Source of the DNA: Rhizaria sp. SCN 62-66
Taxonomy: Eukaryota; Rhizaria, unplaced
Length of the DNA: 64,000 nt
NCBI GenBank assembly: GCA_001724265.1
Contig: MEDY01000081.1
Location: forward strand, 62,001-126,000
Direction: 5' to 3'
A program made the translations under genes and the position numbers. A model generated the notes under the pieces. That model was given only the letters and a program-made list of their open reading frames with translations, did no database searches and was not told the origin of the DNA. Below are positions 44,101 to 56,715 of the stretch, piece after piece; positions within the stretch are counted from its first letter, which is position 1; each line of letters begins with the position of its first letter.

Positions 44101-47100
44101 GGAAGAGGATGGCTGGGGTGGCAGCGGCAGCAAGGGCAAGGGGAAAAAAGGCAGCAGCAAGAAGGCCAGTGGCAACGCCAGTGGCAAGAACAAGACGTTT
44201 TTCGGTGTCAATGCAACCGCAGGCAAGAGTGGGGGCAACAGCATCTCTGACCTCTACGCCTCCGTCTCGTCGCTGCCCTCTGGCGGGCGTGGCGGCAGCA
44301 GCAGCCTGAGCGCGCTCGCCGCCGTCAGCGACGACAACGTCAGCGTCGCGCAGTCGCTACGCGCGCTCGCCTCCTTCCTCCCGGTCCCGGGCACTGCCGC
44401 TGCCGCTTCCGCCGGCGCTGGCGCTGCTGCGGCGGCGGAGACTGCGGCGGCCGCGAGCGCCGGCTGTGGCAAACTCATCGACCTTCTCAACGCCACCGCG
44501 GACGCCGCCGCGACGGACGCGCTGAACGCGGCCATCTGCGTCGACGTCAACAACGCCGCGGCCGCCGAGCTCGCTCTGTCTCACATCAACAGCAACGGCC
44601 ACGGCCCGTCCGGCTCGCCCACCGCGTCGCTGCACCTTAACCCGGCTGCGCTGAGCCTCGCCTCCTCGGCGGCGCACCCGCTGTCCCCACTGGCCTTCTC
44701 GCCCACGCCGTCGCTCTCGCTGGCCGCGCTCGCGAGCGGCGGCGCGGGCAGCGGGCCCGGCGGCGAGGTGACTGCCGACGACGCCGCCGCGCTGGGCGTC
44801 GAGTTGGCCGACTGGGCGCTCCAGGCGCCCGCGCTGCGCCGCGTCTTCGTCAAGGAGGTCCTCGCGGCGGCCAGGAACAGGTCCAAGTACCTGCCGGGGT
44901 TCGCGCACCTGCGTCAGGATGACAAGGCGAGCACTATGAGCCTGGATAACGCGGAGAACGCTGGAACTAGTAAGAGCGCGGCTAGCAATAGCAAAAACGC
45001 TGCTTCCGCCGCCAGTCAGCAGATCAACGGCAACAAGAGCGACGCCGCGTCTGCGTTCGAATGGTACGGCAGCGACGTCAAGTCTGCTGGCGAGTTCATT
45101 GCGCGTGTCAACACCGAGTACTTTGCGGACAACATCGCGCTTAACATCAGTGATAAGACAGTCACGGTGACTCCGGTCGAGCTCCTGCAGTGCATCGCTC
45201 GCGACGGCGGCTTAACTGCATCTTTCACCTGCGACGAGCAACCTTTGAACGAGGAGTCTTTGCTTTCTGTTAACTCTAACTCCAAGAGCAAGACTGTCTC
45301 TGCGACCATGACTGTCGAGCTGGTGACTAAGTCTGACAGCAAAATGACGCAGAAGAACAAGAAGGGCGCCGAGACTGAAGAGAAACATGCGACCGTGAGC
45401 GCGAACGAGTGGCCGCTGGAAACAACGTTGCTTCCTCTCACCACGGCCACTGCTGCGAAAAGCAACGGCAACGAAGTCACTGCGGGTGACAACAAGAACA
45501 CTGCGCCGGCTCTCCTCCTGACTCGCATTGCTCCATCGATGTCTGACGATGCATCTGCTCAGACTGCTGCTGACGGCAAGGCCCGCGCTCTCTTCGCGCT
45601 GCGGCTGCAGCCCGCCACGGTCTCCGCTCTCGCCGCTGACGCCGCCACGAGCACTGATGCCGCGAGCGCGAGCGTGCATGCGAGCAGCATGCGCCACGCA
45701 GGTGTTGCGATGAGCGATAATGCCGATGACACCGACATTAGCAACCGTACCAGCGACAGCAGCGTCATCTCGCGCCTTCGTGGTGAAACTGCATTTGTCA
45801 CTGCCGGCGGTGCTAGTGCCTTTGAGATCCCCCTTAGCTCTGCGCACGCAGCCTCAATGGCGGCTGCGCTCGCACTCGAGTCTGACACGCTCCAGCAGCC
45901 CCCCGCGCCGTTCAGCTACACGCGCGTCTCAGTCATGCCCGACGGCGCGGCCGTGCCTGAGATCTACAGCAAGCACTACAACAACTGCGACAACAGCAAT
46001 AGCTCCAGTTTGAATGCGAACTCCTCTGTCAACCACACTGGGGCTGTGGTGGACTCTGCAGCGGTTGCGTTTGGACAAGTCAACTTCCCTCCCGTTCAAG
46101 CCGTCTCAGATGTCAGCACCCTGATCCCCCGTGCATCCCCTTGTGAAGAGAAATCGCCCAGCGCGACCCCCTTGCTCACGGTCACCCTCGGTCATGTCGA
46201 CGCCAAAGCCGCCGCCGCTGCCACCGCAGCGGCAGCGGCGGCGGCTGCAGCGGCTGCGAGCGCTTCAAAGAAGGGTGGTATCTGTAACCAGAATAAGGCA
46301 TCAAGCGGCCGTTTTTCGCGCGCCCCCAATACGCACACAGCGCCAGTCGTCCCGGAAGTTGATGACAACAGCGGCGACAGCAAGCGGCTGGAGTATCAAC
46401 AGCGGATGAGCTCGCTCTACTCCCAAACAGCCGGTTTCTACAGTCCACTTGGCGCGGACAACGGGCCCAACGTCGTTGTGGCTGACACAAGTCTTCTGCT
46501 CCTCAACAAGCAGCAGCAACAAGAGCAACAGAAGCAATGCGAAGCTCCTGTTGGCGCTGGTCTCAACAGCGCTCTGACTCTGCACTTGCAGACCGCGTCA
46601 GTTGCCCAGTTGCCCTCTGGCGACTCGGCTCCGAGCGCCGTCAAGCAGGTTGCGGTGACTGTGACCGCGGGCGACTGGTGCTTGCGCGCAGTCCATTTGC
46701 TCAAGAAGCCCCCCACCATGTTCCCCGGGTCTGACGCCGCGGGGGACGCCGCCGAGGCAGGCGCCCCCGGCACGCCGTCGCAGCGGAGCAAGTCGCGGCA
46801 AAGCGGCAGGACGGCCGCCAAGTTGGGTGCGAGCGACGACTCGGCGGCGCCGGTCGGCGCGGCGCACGTGTTGACCGAGCTTCACACTGCGTATGCACTG
46901 CTGCGCGCTGTTCAGGTGGAGAACGCACGTCTCGCGAGCATCGCGCTCGCAAACGCCAACGCCGCACCTGCGAAAGATGTTGTGAAGGTGGAACACGTCG
47001 CGCCAGTGCCGCAGCAGAAGCAAAGTCCGCAACAGCGCAGCGACGCTCTGATTGCTCTGCTCGCGCGCTACCGTGCCTGGCGCCAGCGCGTGTCCGTGGC

Positions 47101-50100
47101 GCTGCTTCGCATCGAGCGCCTCGAGGCGCGCGCGCGGCGCAGGGACAGGGCCGTGGCCAAGGCCGGCGCTGTGGCTTGGCAAGCGTTCGTGCCGACGCCT
47201 TCAAGCAACGTCATCAGCAAGGATAGCGCGACTGCAGATGACGCCGAGAGCAAGCATGAAGAGTCTGCTCCCATTAGTGTGGTTGCGAAGGATGTCATTG
47301 CTATGGCAGACGAGACTAAGGATGCTTCTCTCAGCTCTAACAAGGCTGCTGGGGACGGTGATGTGATTGCCATCGACACGACTACTGCCACAACAAGTAC
47401 GCTTAACGCTACCGCGGAGTCAGCGTTTTCGTACGACGTCGGCAACGACTCTTCGCTGCTGCAGTGGCTGCCCCCGCTGAAGTCTGTCAAGTGCGACGCC
47501 AACGCGCTGTGCTCGGTCTGCGGTCTGCTCGACGACGATGATGACGACGACGAGGATGAGGCTGGTGAGAATCAGAGCGACGCCTCTGACACGGACGCCG
47601 ACTCAATCGCCGACCCTAACACGGCTGACTCTCAGCACGACAGTGACAACGGCGACTCGAGTGTTGTCAATCGTGGCAAAAGCGCATCGTTGCCAACGAT
47701 GGTTCAATGCATGGGCTGCCTCGTAACTGTCCACCCGCGTTGCTACGGAGATAATCTCAATTTGTTCTCTCCTCTCCAGCAAATTCTCGCTCGCCAGCAG
47801 CAGCAGGAGCAAAACACCAGCTTCCCGTGGCTTTGTGCGCGCTGTGTGATGAGCTCTCTCGAACTTCACAAGGCCTGCGTCGTGTGCGGCTTGACTTCCG
47901 GCGCGATGCGTCCCATCGAGCTTACGCGTGAGCCGTGCTCCTCCGCTGCCGCCAAGCCTGTACTGACGGCGGCAGCAGCGTGGGTAGTCAGGTATCACAG
48001 CACACTGCAAGACGTGCTGAAGCAAGCTGTCGACAAGATCAAGGAAAAACGCCAACAGCAGTACAAGGCAGCTGTTCGCGCCGCCAAGACCGCAGCTCCT
48101 ACGGCGGAGACTGAGGCCAAGCAGCCTGTGGCTATGACCGACAATGACGAAAACATCATTGGCAACACTGATTCGTCAGCGGCTGACAGTACTAGCGTCG
48201 ACACTGCGGCACTCAACGAGATCCTCACTGCGCCGCCGACTGCTGCTGAGTCCGCGTCTATCGAGGCCGCAGTGCGCGTTGCTGCCGCCGAGTTCAGGCC
48301 GTCCCCGATTCAGTGGGCGCACCTCTCGTGCTCGCTCTGGGTGCCGGAAATGTACTTCCGCGCTGCGGATTTCTGCGAACCGGTCGCCAGCGACGCCGTG
48401 TCCTCACTGCCCGCGAAGCGCCGCGCGCTCCCGTGCTACATCTGCAACGACCGCGAGCGCGGCGGCGCCGCCGTGCAGTGCATGGAGAAGAAGTGTTTCG
48501 CGTCGTTCCACGTCCACTGCGCGCGCACGCGCGGCCAGGCCGAACTCTGCCTGCACACGGACCAGCACACTGGCGACTCGGCGTACGTCTCCTACTGCCG
48601 CAAGCACCGCAACGACCTCGTGGCCCCGAACGCGCTCTCGCCCGCGGGTGTGGCCAACCGCGGCCCCGGGCCCGCCGAGCCCTTCACTCTGGAGGACCGT
48701 GCGGCGTCGCACGGGCTGCCGACGACGTCCCCCACGCTCGCGCTGCGGTTGCCCACCGCGGTCATCCGCGGGCACTACACCGGGCACATGGGCGACGAGA
48801 ATGTGCGCACGAGACTCGCGCCGTCGATGGCCGAGGCCGCAGCTGCCGCCGCCAAGCAGCGCCTGCTCGAGGTCCACCAAGAGAACGTGCTGCTCGAGTG
48901 GCAGCAGCAGCAGCAGGGCGGCATTTCCGGTCCAGCTGGCGGCAAAAACACTGGCAAGCAACCGCTCGGCGCCGCCGCTGCTGCTGCTGCTGCCGTGGTG
49001 GCCGGCGGGGCGCGTGCCGAGGTGCCTCTGTGGAGGCTGCTCGGCCTCAGCTCCCCCATGGACAACGCGAACGCTTCCGCCGCGCACCCTGTGGCCGCGC
49101 AACATCCGTGGGCGTGCTTTGTGCGCACCACGCTCTCCGGCCTTGCGGTGGGGATCGCGCGGCCCTTCTTGCGCCTGCAACAGCAGCAGAGCGGCTCACC
49201 GACGCTGCCGCAGTTCGCGCTGCCGTTCCTGCTCTCGCTGCCGACGCACGTGCGCTGGCTGCTGCTGCCGCCGGCGCTGCGCGCCTCGATGCGCCGCCTG
49301 CGCTCCGCCGCGGTCTGGGCTCGCGGTGCCACCGTGCTGGGGCAGGACGTGTGGCCGCAGCTTCAGTGGGCCCGCTCCGCGCTCCAACAGCAGCAGCGTA
49401 ACAAGACCGATGGTGGCCGTCAGAAGCCTGTCGTGCTGCGTCTGCCCTTTACGCCGTGCCACGCCGCCGCTGTCTCGGGTGTTGCCGTCGACAGTCTGAG
49501 TGGCGATGGCGGCGAGACCGTTGTCTGTCGCGACGGCCGCTGCAATGGCAGTTGCATTCAAAGCCCCGAAGCTGTTGCCGCCGGCGCCGCGACTGTGGCA
49601 GAGGTGCTGCGGTGCTCCTGCTGCTGGGGCGGTGGTGTGACCGTGGGCACTCTTTTCTCGACGCTGCTCGGTCTTAACACGCCTTTTGTTCCAACTTACA
49701 CAGAGACTACCCTGACTGACACAACGAACTCGACTGATGCCGTTTCGAAGCCTGATGCTCCGACGGCGGACCCATCGTTTTCAGGAGCTACCGCGAGCAA
49801 CAGTCCCTTTGTCATCGCAGCGCTGCCCAGCCAGACAGAGTCTCCGTGGTGGCTTCGCTTCTTTGCCGAGCTTGTCCGCGGCTCGATCCCGCTCGAGCGC
49901 GAGACGTACTGGCTCAACGGACTCGACGCGGCCGCCAAGGCTGCGTCGAGCAAGCCTGCGAGCGCACGTGACCCGCAGGGAGGCTCCGCTGCCGCTGCTG
50001 TGGCCGTCTTAGCGCACCGCATCCCGGTTCCGGATCTGCTGTTAGAGCCCGCGTCCGGCCCCGTGACCGCGAGCGGGGCCACCCTGCACATGCCGCGGCT

Positions 50101-53100
50101 CACGCGGCTAGCGCTGAGCAACGAGTTTGACGCCGTCTGCAGCGCGTGGAAGAGGCTGCCCGTGCTCCCGAGCTTCAACCCCACCGTGGCGGGCAGTGAA
50201 GCCTACGGCACGGGCATCGGCGGCTGGATGGGAAGCAGCACCATCGGTCTCGGGGTCGTCCCCAGTCCTGGCGCTGCTTCTCCGAGTGCGATGAGTGATG
50301 CTGTGGGTGAGAATGAAAAGGTGATGGTGTTCTCTGCTAGCGCCAGCTCCAGCGCGAGTCGCATTGTTGATGCCGACGCCACTGTCTCTGCTGTAGGTTC
50401 CACGAACAGTACGAACCCCGCTAGTTCTCTTGCAATGGGTAGCTGCAGTGGCCCAGTCAGTACGCAGAGTTTGCGTCAACAGCTGCTGTCTCTCATCGCA
50501 GCGGACTTTGCGTTCACTCATCCGTAGCTCGTGGCGACTCCTGACCACTCGCAGGCATTGGATGCCTTGGCTGCAGCGACTACCGACTCCCTCTGCTACT
50601 CCCTTGCAACTTCAGTCACTTTCATGAACACAGAGGCCGGTGGTAACACGAGTGGGAGCAGTGCGCTTCCGCCTTTGATCTCACTCTTCACTGCTCCTAC
50701 CTCAGCACTCGCGCTTTCGTGCTTCGCACTACCTGCTTCTCTTGTCCTTCCCAGTGGAAACTCCCCCACAAGCGCGGCGAACACGTTGCACCCGTCGTCT
50801 CAGTCTGGAGGTGTCTCCGCAGCCGCGTCTCTGTCCCTCGCCGGCCCCAGCAACTCCACCTATATCGCCTCTCTGCCCGACGCGGCGGAGGTCGAGGCTG
50901 AGCTCGACTTTGCCGCCTCGCAGCAGTGCGAAGACATCGAGGAAGCGTACACGAGCGGCGATACACACGGCGAGGCGCACGCTGAAGAGTGGGCGAGCAT
51001 GGGACACTGGCTGCGCCACTTTGCCTCTGCTACCACGGCGACGGACTCGGCTTCGAGCGCGAGTGTGCGTGCGATTCAGAGCGCAGCGTTCTTGCCGCTG
51101 CCGTCGCACCCCGTCCCCCTGACTCCGTTCGCATTCATCCCCGTCGACCCCGTCCTGTCGTGCTGGAACTGCGAGAAGTTAGGCCGCACAACTGCGGCGC
51201 ACGCCGAGTGCCTTGGCATGCCTCCCGCGACGTGGGTCCCCTCGGTCGCGCGGTTCCTGCGCGCGGTGGTGTTCCTGTACAAGCAGGCGCTGAAGCACAC
51301 GAACCCCGAGCTCAACGACACGACGATGAACAACGTTGGCCTCCGCGACCTCAATAGTGATCTTGCCACTGAGCTCACTGCTGCTGCTGCAGTATCGACA
51401 GCGCCCGCGGTGACTGCCCCGACCGGCGTCCCCGCGCTGGACCCCCACTGCATCGAGCACGCCGCCATCCCGCTCGTCATTCCCACCGAGGCGCTCGCGG
51501 CCCCGACGCTCGCTCTGTGCCCGCTCGCGCTGCGCCGCGCGCTCACGCAGGCTAGCGCGCTTTTCTGGGGACCGGACGCATTCGCCGCCGCGGTCGCGCT
51601 CACGACGCCCTGCTCCCAGACCGCCCAGCCGCTCGGCAACGCCAACGACAGGCTCGCCGCCAACCGGCTCGATGTCGCGTACGCTCGGCTGCAGCGCGCG
51701 GTGGGCGCCGTCGTGCCCTACTATACGTGCCCGACGTGCGACGCCGCGCCGCTGCCCATGGCCGCCACGGCCGCCGCCGCCGCGGGTGCGACGGGCACGG
51801 CCGCGGGCAATGGCAGCGCGCGCAGCGGGCGCGGGCGTGGGCGCGGCGGCGCTCGCGGGCAGATCAGCTCCACGGGTGCGCGCCTCGCGTCCACGGCCGC
51901 GGCAGCGACGGTTAACGTCGACGACGCGGACGACGACGACGAGGAAGACGAGGACGAGGCCGTGCGCGTGCGTGCGCGCGCGGCGGGCGTGGGCCACGGC
52001 CGCGGCAAGTCTGCGCGCGACCGGCGCGCTGACAACCAGCGCATCGGGATGTCCGCGCTGGGTGCTGACAGCAACAGCAACAAAGCCAACGGCAGTCAGA
52101 ACAAGGACAGCGGCGCCCGGAGCACCACCAGCGGCGCGCGCAGCAACGGCAGCAGGGGCGGTCGTGGCGGCAGCAACGCCGCAGGCAATAGAGGCCGCGG
52201 CCGTCATGCCAGCGCGGGCTGTGAGTCCGACAGCTCAGACAGCGACGCTGGCCCCGGCTCAGCCGAGCCCGCCTCTGCCGCGCTGCCGCCGTCCCCGCTG
52301 CCGGCGGGCGCGCGCTGGCCCGGCTGCGTGCTGCTGGCACCGAGCGACCGCAGTCTGTACCGCAACCCGTACTGGCCGCTCGAGGCCGAGTCCGCCGCCG
52401 CCTTCAACAGCGCGTGCTCGGTCACGGTCCGCACACGCATTGCGTCTATCTCGCTCGCGCGCACGGTCGCCGCAGGCGCCGTCGCGCTGCTGTCGGGCGC
52501 CGCGGCCCCTGCGCCCGGCGCGGTGGGGTTGAGCGACGCCAACGAGTCGGTGTCGCACGCGCGCGCGGCCTGGACCGCTGTGCAGACGCGGCTCGACAAG
52601 CACCGCGCATTGGCGCAGCACGCGGCGGCGCTCGACCACGCGCTCGCGCTGTCGCCGCCGCAGTTCCTGCCCCCGCGGTGCGCGGCGTGTCTGTCGCGCG
52701 GTGGCATCATGCGGCCCACGGCCGACGGCTCGGGCCTCTGGGTGCACCCCATCTGCGTCGTCTACACGCCCGAGCTTTTCTATCGCGGCCAGGCCCCCGA
52801 CGACGAAGTGCGCGGCCTCAGCGCGGCGCTGCTCGCGCGGCGATCGCTGCAGTGCGGCGTGTGTCGCATCAAGGGCGGCGCCTGCGTGCAGTGCGACGCG
52901 CGGCACTGCTACACCGCGCTGCACGTCACGTGCGGTCTGCGCGCCGGACTGTTGCTGCGCGACGCGCGCGTGCGGCGCTCCTACCAGGCCGACCCGCTGG
53001 ACCCGTACTCGGGCATGTACAGCGCGTTCGACGGCACGCTCGTCGGCCGCGTCGACGGCGAGGCCAACGATGAGGAAACCATCACCGGCGGCGCCGACGA

Positions 53101-55405
53101 TAGGGACATTGTGTTGACGGATCACGACTTCGTCCGTCTTCGTGCCAAGGGTCCCTTCTTCGGAACAGAAGTCTCCGCGCTTCCGCAGCGGCCCTCGTTG
53201 GCGCCGCCCTCTCAGACCTCTATCGCTGCGGTCGCGGCCGCCAACGGCGACATCCCGCCCAGCAACGCCGTCGGCGTGTATATCAAGTGCCCCCGCCACA
53301 CGCCGCACCATTGTCCCGTCACGGGCGCGCCGCTGCGGCCGAAGCTCTTCCGCTTCGCGGCCGGCGGCGACTGCGTGGCGCCGTCGCTCTTGGCGCCCGG
53401 GGAGCCCTTGGGTGGCAGCGTGCTCGCCGTGGCGCCGCCATCACCGCGCCGCGCCGCCACGACTGCGGCCGCGAGCGCCAGCAACAAAGCGTCAGCGCCC
53501 GCGCCCGCGCTCTCACACACACAGTCAGACTCGTACGCCAAGAGCGTCCAGTCAAGCTTGTCGCGGTTTTCGACAGTGCCGGCAGGTCCCACAGGAGTGC
53601 GCATGTCAGTAATCTCAACCCGTGCGCAACCCGGGGAGTTTGCTCCCTCACCGCCGCCGCCGCCGCAGCCGCGCGCTCACAGCAACACTGTCTCCACCGA
53701 GTATTTTACTGTGCAGCTCGATGGCACGTACATCAGGCGCGCGCGCGGTCGGCCGAAGCGCATCTCCCCCCCGTATGTGCGGACCGTGATGGGCGTCATC
53801 ATCAATACGAACGAGGTCGTTCGCGAGGGCGCGCTTGCAAGTGAGTTCATTCGCAACAGGGCCAAGGGGCTCATGAGTGGCGAGGACATCACGCCCGAGC
53901 GCCCTCTCGCGCACTCCCCCGCCCGCAACGCCGCTGGCTACACTCCCAAGAGCGAGCACGGGAGCCCGGCGACGTCCGCGCCGCAGTCGCCGTCGAGCGC
54001 GCGGTCCGGCACTCTCAATGCCAACGCGGGGAGCGCTCCCGTCTCGCCCGCAGCCTCCGCCTTTGCCAGTGCGAATGCTCGCTACGCGAGTCCGAGCTCC
54101 CGTGCTGGCGCCGATGCGAGCCTCACTGCGAGCCCCGGTGCCGTCAGTGGACCGAGCGCGCCCGACCTGCAGGACCCGCAGCTGAGGCCGTCTGACTGGA
54201 GCGAACAGAGTGCGGAGGCTGCGGCGTACTTGAAGCAGTACTTCAGAAAGAGCAACGCTGACGATAGCAACTGCACGAGTGGCAATCACAAGTCGGTGCT
54301 TGTTTCTGATCACGATGACTTTGATGACGACATCAGCGACAAGATTTACAGCAACAATGACTCCGAGATGACGGCGAACAAGGATGTGAGCGCCAGTAAT
54401 CTTGCCGCGTCCACGGCTGCTGCCCCTGCCGCTGACTCTGCGAGCTCCTCCTCCTCTGCCAGTGTCGTTGAGATCGACGACGGTGAGTCCCAGAACGATG
54501 TCATCTCGACGCCAGCTGACTGCCCCACGCCACCCGCCAACGCTACGCCGACTCTGCGCAGTGTCTCTCGCCTCGGCACCGCTGGCGTCAGCTCCTCTGA
54601 TGACATCATTGCTGATGCAAGTAGCGCGACTCGTTCCGTCACCGATAAGTCGGCTGCCTCAGGCTCTCCGTCTTCGTCTTCTCATGCACTAGCCTCCTCC
54701 TCTCGTGTCAATCGGGTGTACTGCGGTGTCATCACTTTTGATGACGAGAAAGACGAGAAGGAGAAAGAGGCGGACGCTGCCAAGATTGCGCAGCCCGTCA
54801 CTGCCGCTGTTGCTGCGGCAGCGGCTGCAGCTGCTATGGTTGCTGTGACAGCGGGATCGGTCGCCGCTGCGGCAGGAATGGACGACGAATTCGACGAGAG
54901 AGAGGTCCCGCCTCTGGCCGCCCTCACGCCCGTCAGGACGCCCTCCTCTTGCAGTGCGGGCGCCGGCAATCCCGGCAGTATCCGCAGCAGCAGCCGTCGC
55001 AGTCTGGCGCCGGCGCTCTTGGCCGTTTCGGCCGACTCGGCGGTGCCGACTCGCCCCATGGCCACGGCCGACCACGGCAACAGCACCATTAACACTAAGG
55101 AAGACAGTGGTAACAATGACGTCCCTGCTTCTGCCCCTGCGTCCTCTAGCGCTGGTAGCCCGACGGCTAGTGAGAGCTCTGCTACTGGTCCGCCTGCGGC
55201 TGCGGCGACACGGGGCAATGCGAACACGAAGCCGAAGCGCCCTGCTGAGACTGCAATGGGTGGAAACGACAAGCGTGCCCGCCCTGCTAACAACAACAAC
55301 AATAACACTCACGCGAACGCAAACAACAGTGGCAACGGTAGCAATAAGGCGGCCAATGGAGGAAAGACGTCTATTCTTAACTTTTTCTCGAAGGTTAACA
55401 AGTAA
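41186..55405 (+). CDS. Giant chromatin protein with three PHD/ePHD modules (in-frame TAG at codon 3114)
   Basis: About 4739 codons if the TAG is read. PHD plus extended-PHD pairs, as in BRPF, JADE and AF10 proteins, read the histone H3 tail. Module 1: PHD with C32, C35, C49, C52, H57, C60, C73, C76, then an ePHD split by about 330 low-complexity residues (CCLVC near 96; FYCHVSCADWLPNLSF and CTVCKQKGMCLQC near 446-520). Module 2: LCSVCG (about 2109) to WLCARC (about 2217), then CVVCGLTSGAM, WAHLSCSLWVPEMYF and CYICND to about 2500. Module 3, after the TAG: a degenerate PHD (SCWNC about 3325, YTCPTC about 3513) and an ePHD (CAACLSRGGIM about 3832, WVHPICVVYTPELFY, CGVCRIKGGACVQC, KCPRH). The tail has a basic KRARP patch and a PIP-box-like KTSILNFF at the end. 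ATG 41186 is preferred over an in-frame ATG at 41015, which would add a hydrophobic N-terminus in AT-rich DNA. Stop TAA. I see no acetyltransferase, EPL1 or SET domain. Confidence 0.8.
50525..50527 (+). other. In-frame TAG codon inside the PHD/ePHD reading frame
   Basis: Context is CCG TAG CTC GTG. The same frame is open for 3113 codons before and 1625 after. Sequence on both sides is coding-like, with no AT-rich gap. A 117-nt GT-AG segment (50460-50576, donor GTACGC, acceptor CTGCAG) could remove it in frame. That would be shorter than every supported intron here, and its acceptor lacks a T-rich tract. Confidence 0.8.
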
Positions 55406-55696
55406 AACTGTTGGGTCGCGCTCCCAGTCTACGAGACTGACTTTATACTGCTAAACTACTACTGATAAGATAATTAGACTTTATGGGTTTAAGTTTCACC
55501 AATATATATTAGAAACAGATACAATACAATCATTGAACTGCGAACACCTCGTCACGTAACGAACATATAGAATCTATCGTCAGATGGCATTGAGATAAAA
55601 TGAAAGACTATGTATTGTGTGATGAACTAGATAACAATATACTTCGATGATTTGCCGCAAGACAACTTCTTAACGAACTAAGGAGCGTGCCACGTC
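55406..55696. other. Convergent 3' flanks, PHD gene and TAF11-like gene
   Basis: 291 bp of AT-rich DNA shared by two convergent 3' ends. No gene seen. Confidence 0.6.
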
Positions 55697-56293
55697 TTAG
55701 ATTGAGGAAAAGTTGCGGTTGTTGTAGGGAAATGTCTTGCGCGCTGCCTTGAGCCTGCGCAGCGCCTCTGTCAAATGCCACTTCTCCAGCGGCCCGCCGT
55801 ATACGCCGGACTCCATGCGGACCTGCTTGGCCTTCTCCACAAGTTCTTTGGCGAACACAAGACCGCAGTCCTTGACAGCGAGGGGCACGAGAGGGTCCGA
55901 GGCGGCGCCGGGCACAACGGTGTTGACCAGCTGCGTCGCGAAAAGGGTGTCGATCGTCGCAGGCTCGGTCGGGATCGCCGCGGAGTAGTCAAAGAACGGG
56001 TGTGGGGCCGCAGTGGTGGACGAAGATAAGGCCTCCGCAGAAGCCTGAGACGTGGTCGCGGCAGGGGTGGCTGCAGTGGTGGCAGCAGCGATGGTGGTTG
56101 TTGGTTGAGTCTTGCTTGAAGCAGCTGGCGCGGGAGCAGCTGTAGTTGTGATAACAACAGCAGACCCGTTAAAAGAAGCCGCGGTGGACTTCAATGCACC
56201 GGTACTGTCTGTTGTGATTGTGTAGGACTGAACAGCCGCGGAGGCCTTCTTCGGACCACCCATCGACAGAGTCAGGGGCTTCGACTGTGACAT
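55697..56293 (-). CDS. TAF11-like histone-fold protein
   Basis: 198 aa. The C-terminal 75 residues follow the TAF11 (TFIID subunit) histone-fold pattern: a small helix with TLFATQLVNTVV, a long helix ending VFAKELVEKAKQVRMESG, then GPLEKWHLTEALRRLK as the last helix. TAF11 pairs with TAF13 in TFIID near TBP and TFIIA. The N-terminal 120 residues are Thr/Ala/Ser-rich and probably disordered. The ATG at 56293 is the first in frame and the stop is TAA. Another histone-fold TAF or NC2-type protein remains possible. Confidence 0.55.
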   Translation of the reverse strand: MSQSKPLTLSMGGPKKASAAVQSYTITTDSTGALKSTAASFNGSAVVITTTAAPAPAASSKTQPTTTIAAATTAATPAATTSQASAEALSSSTTAAPHPFFDYSAAIPTEPATIDTLFATQLVNTVVPGAASDPLVPLAVKDCGLVFAKELVEKAKQVRMESGVYGGPLEKWHLTEALRRLKAARKTFPYNNRNFSSI

Positions 56294-56715
56294 GAATGAC
56301 CCAGATGTCTACAGAAGCAAAGATGCAGTTCAATAGAAAATAAATAAGTGGGAATATGTGAAACAAAGATTCAAAATCGTTCAAACAAAAAGAAGTACAT
56401 TTGACGATCGCTACAGCTTTGAAATAGAATGAAAAGCTCCGTCCAAGCCACTCTGCGTTGTCGCCTCATCTTCCGCGCCCACCCTTGACCACTTTCTTTT
56501 GACTTATCCACTGGTGTCACTTAATCGTAAAATCGTCTGCATGTGGTACTTTATGAACTTTTTCTTAAATTTTAACACTATAATTAAGTTTCATACTCAC
56601 AGGCACTTTTATTGTCTCGATATCCCGAAAGTAATTGTCGACACTCCACTGAAGTATCACACTTCCTGTCACAAGTCCTCCAGCTCCGCTCTCCGGCGCT
56701 CCCTGCTCTCCCGCG
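56294..56715. promoter_or_regulatory. Divergent promoter region, TAF11-like / coiled-coil gene
   Basis: About 420 bp, AT-rich, turning C/T-rich just before ATG 56716. No specific element is recognised. Confidence 0.4.

Noticed and set aside
20731-50527. Selenocysteine or pyrrolysine insertion at the internal stops
   Set aside because: Selenocysteine uses UGA, and pyrrolysine is not known in eukaryotic nuclear genes. Both sites are TAG.
50460-50576. In-frame 117-nt intron removing the PHD-gene TAG
   Set aside because: Not excluded, only judged less likely. The donor GTACGC fits the local pattern, but the segment is shorter than all six supported introns, is not AT-rich and has no T-rich tract at its acceptor.
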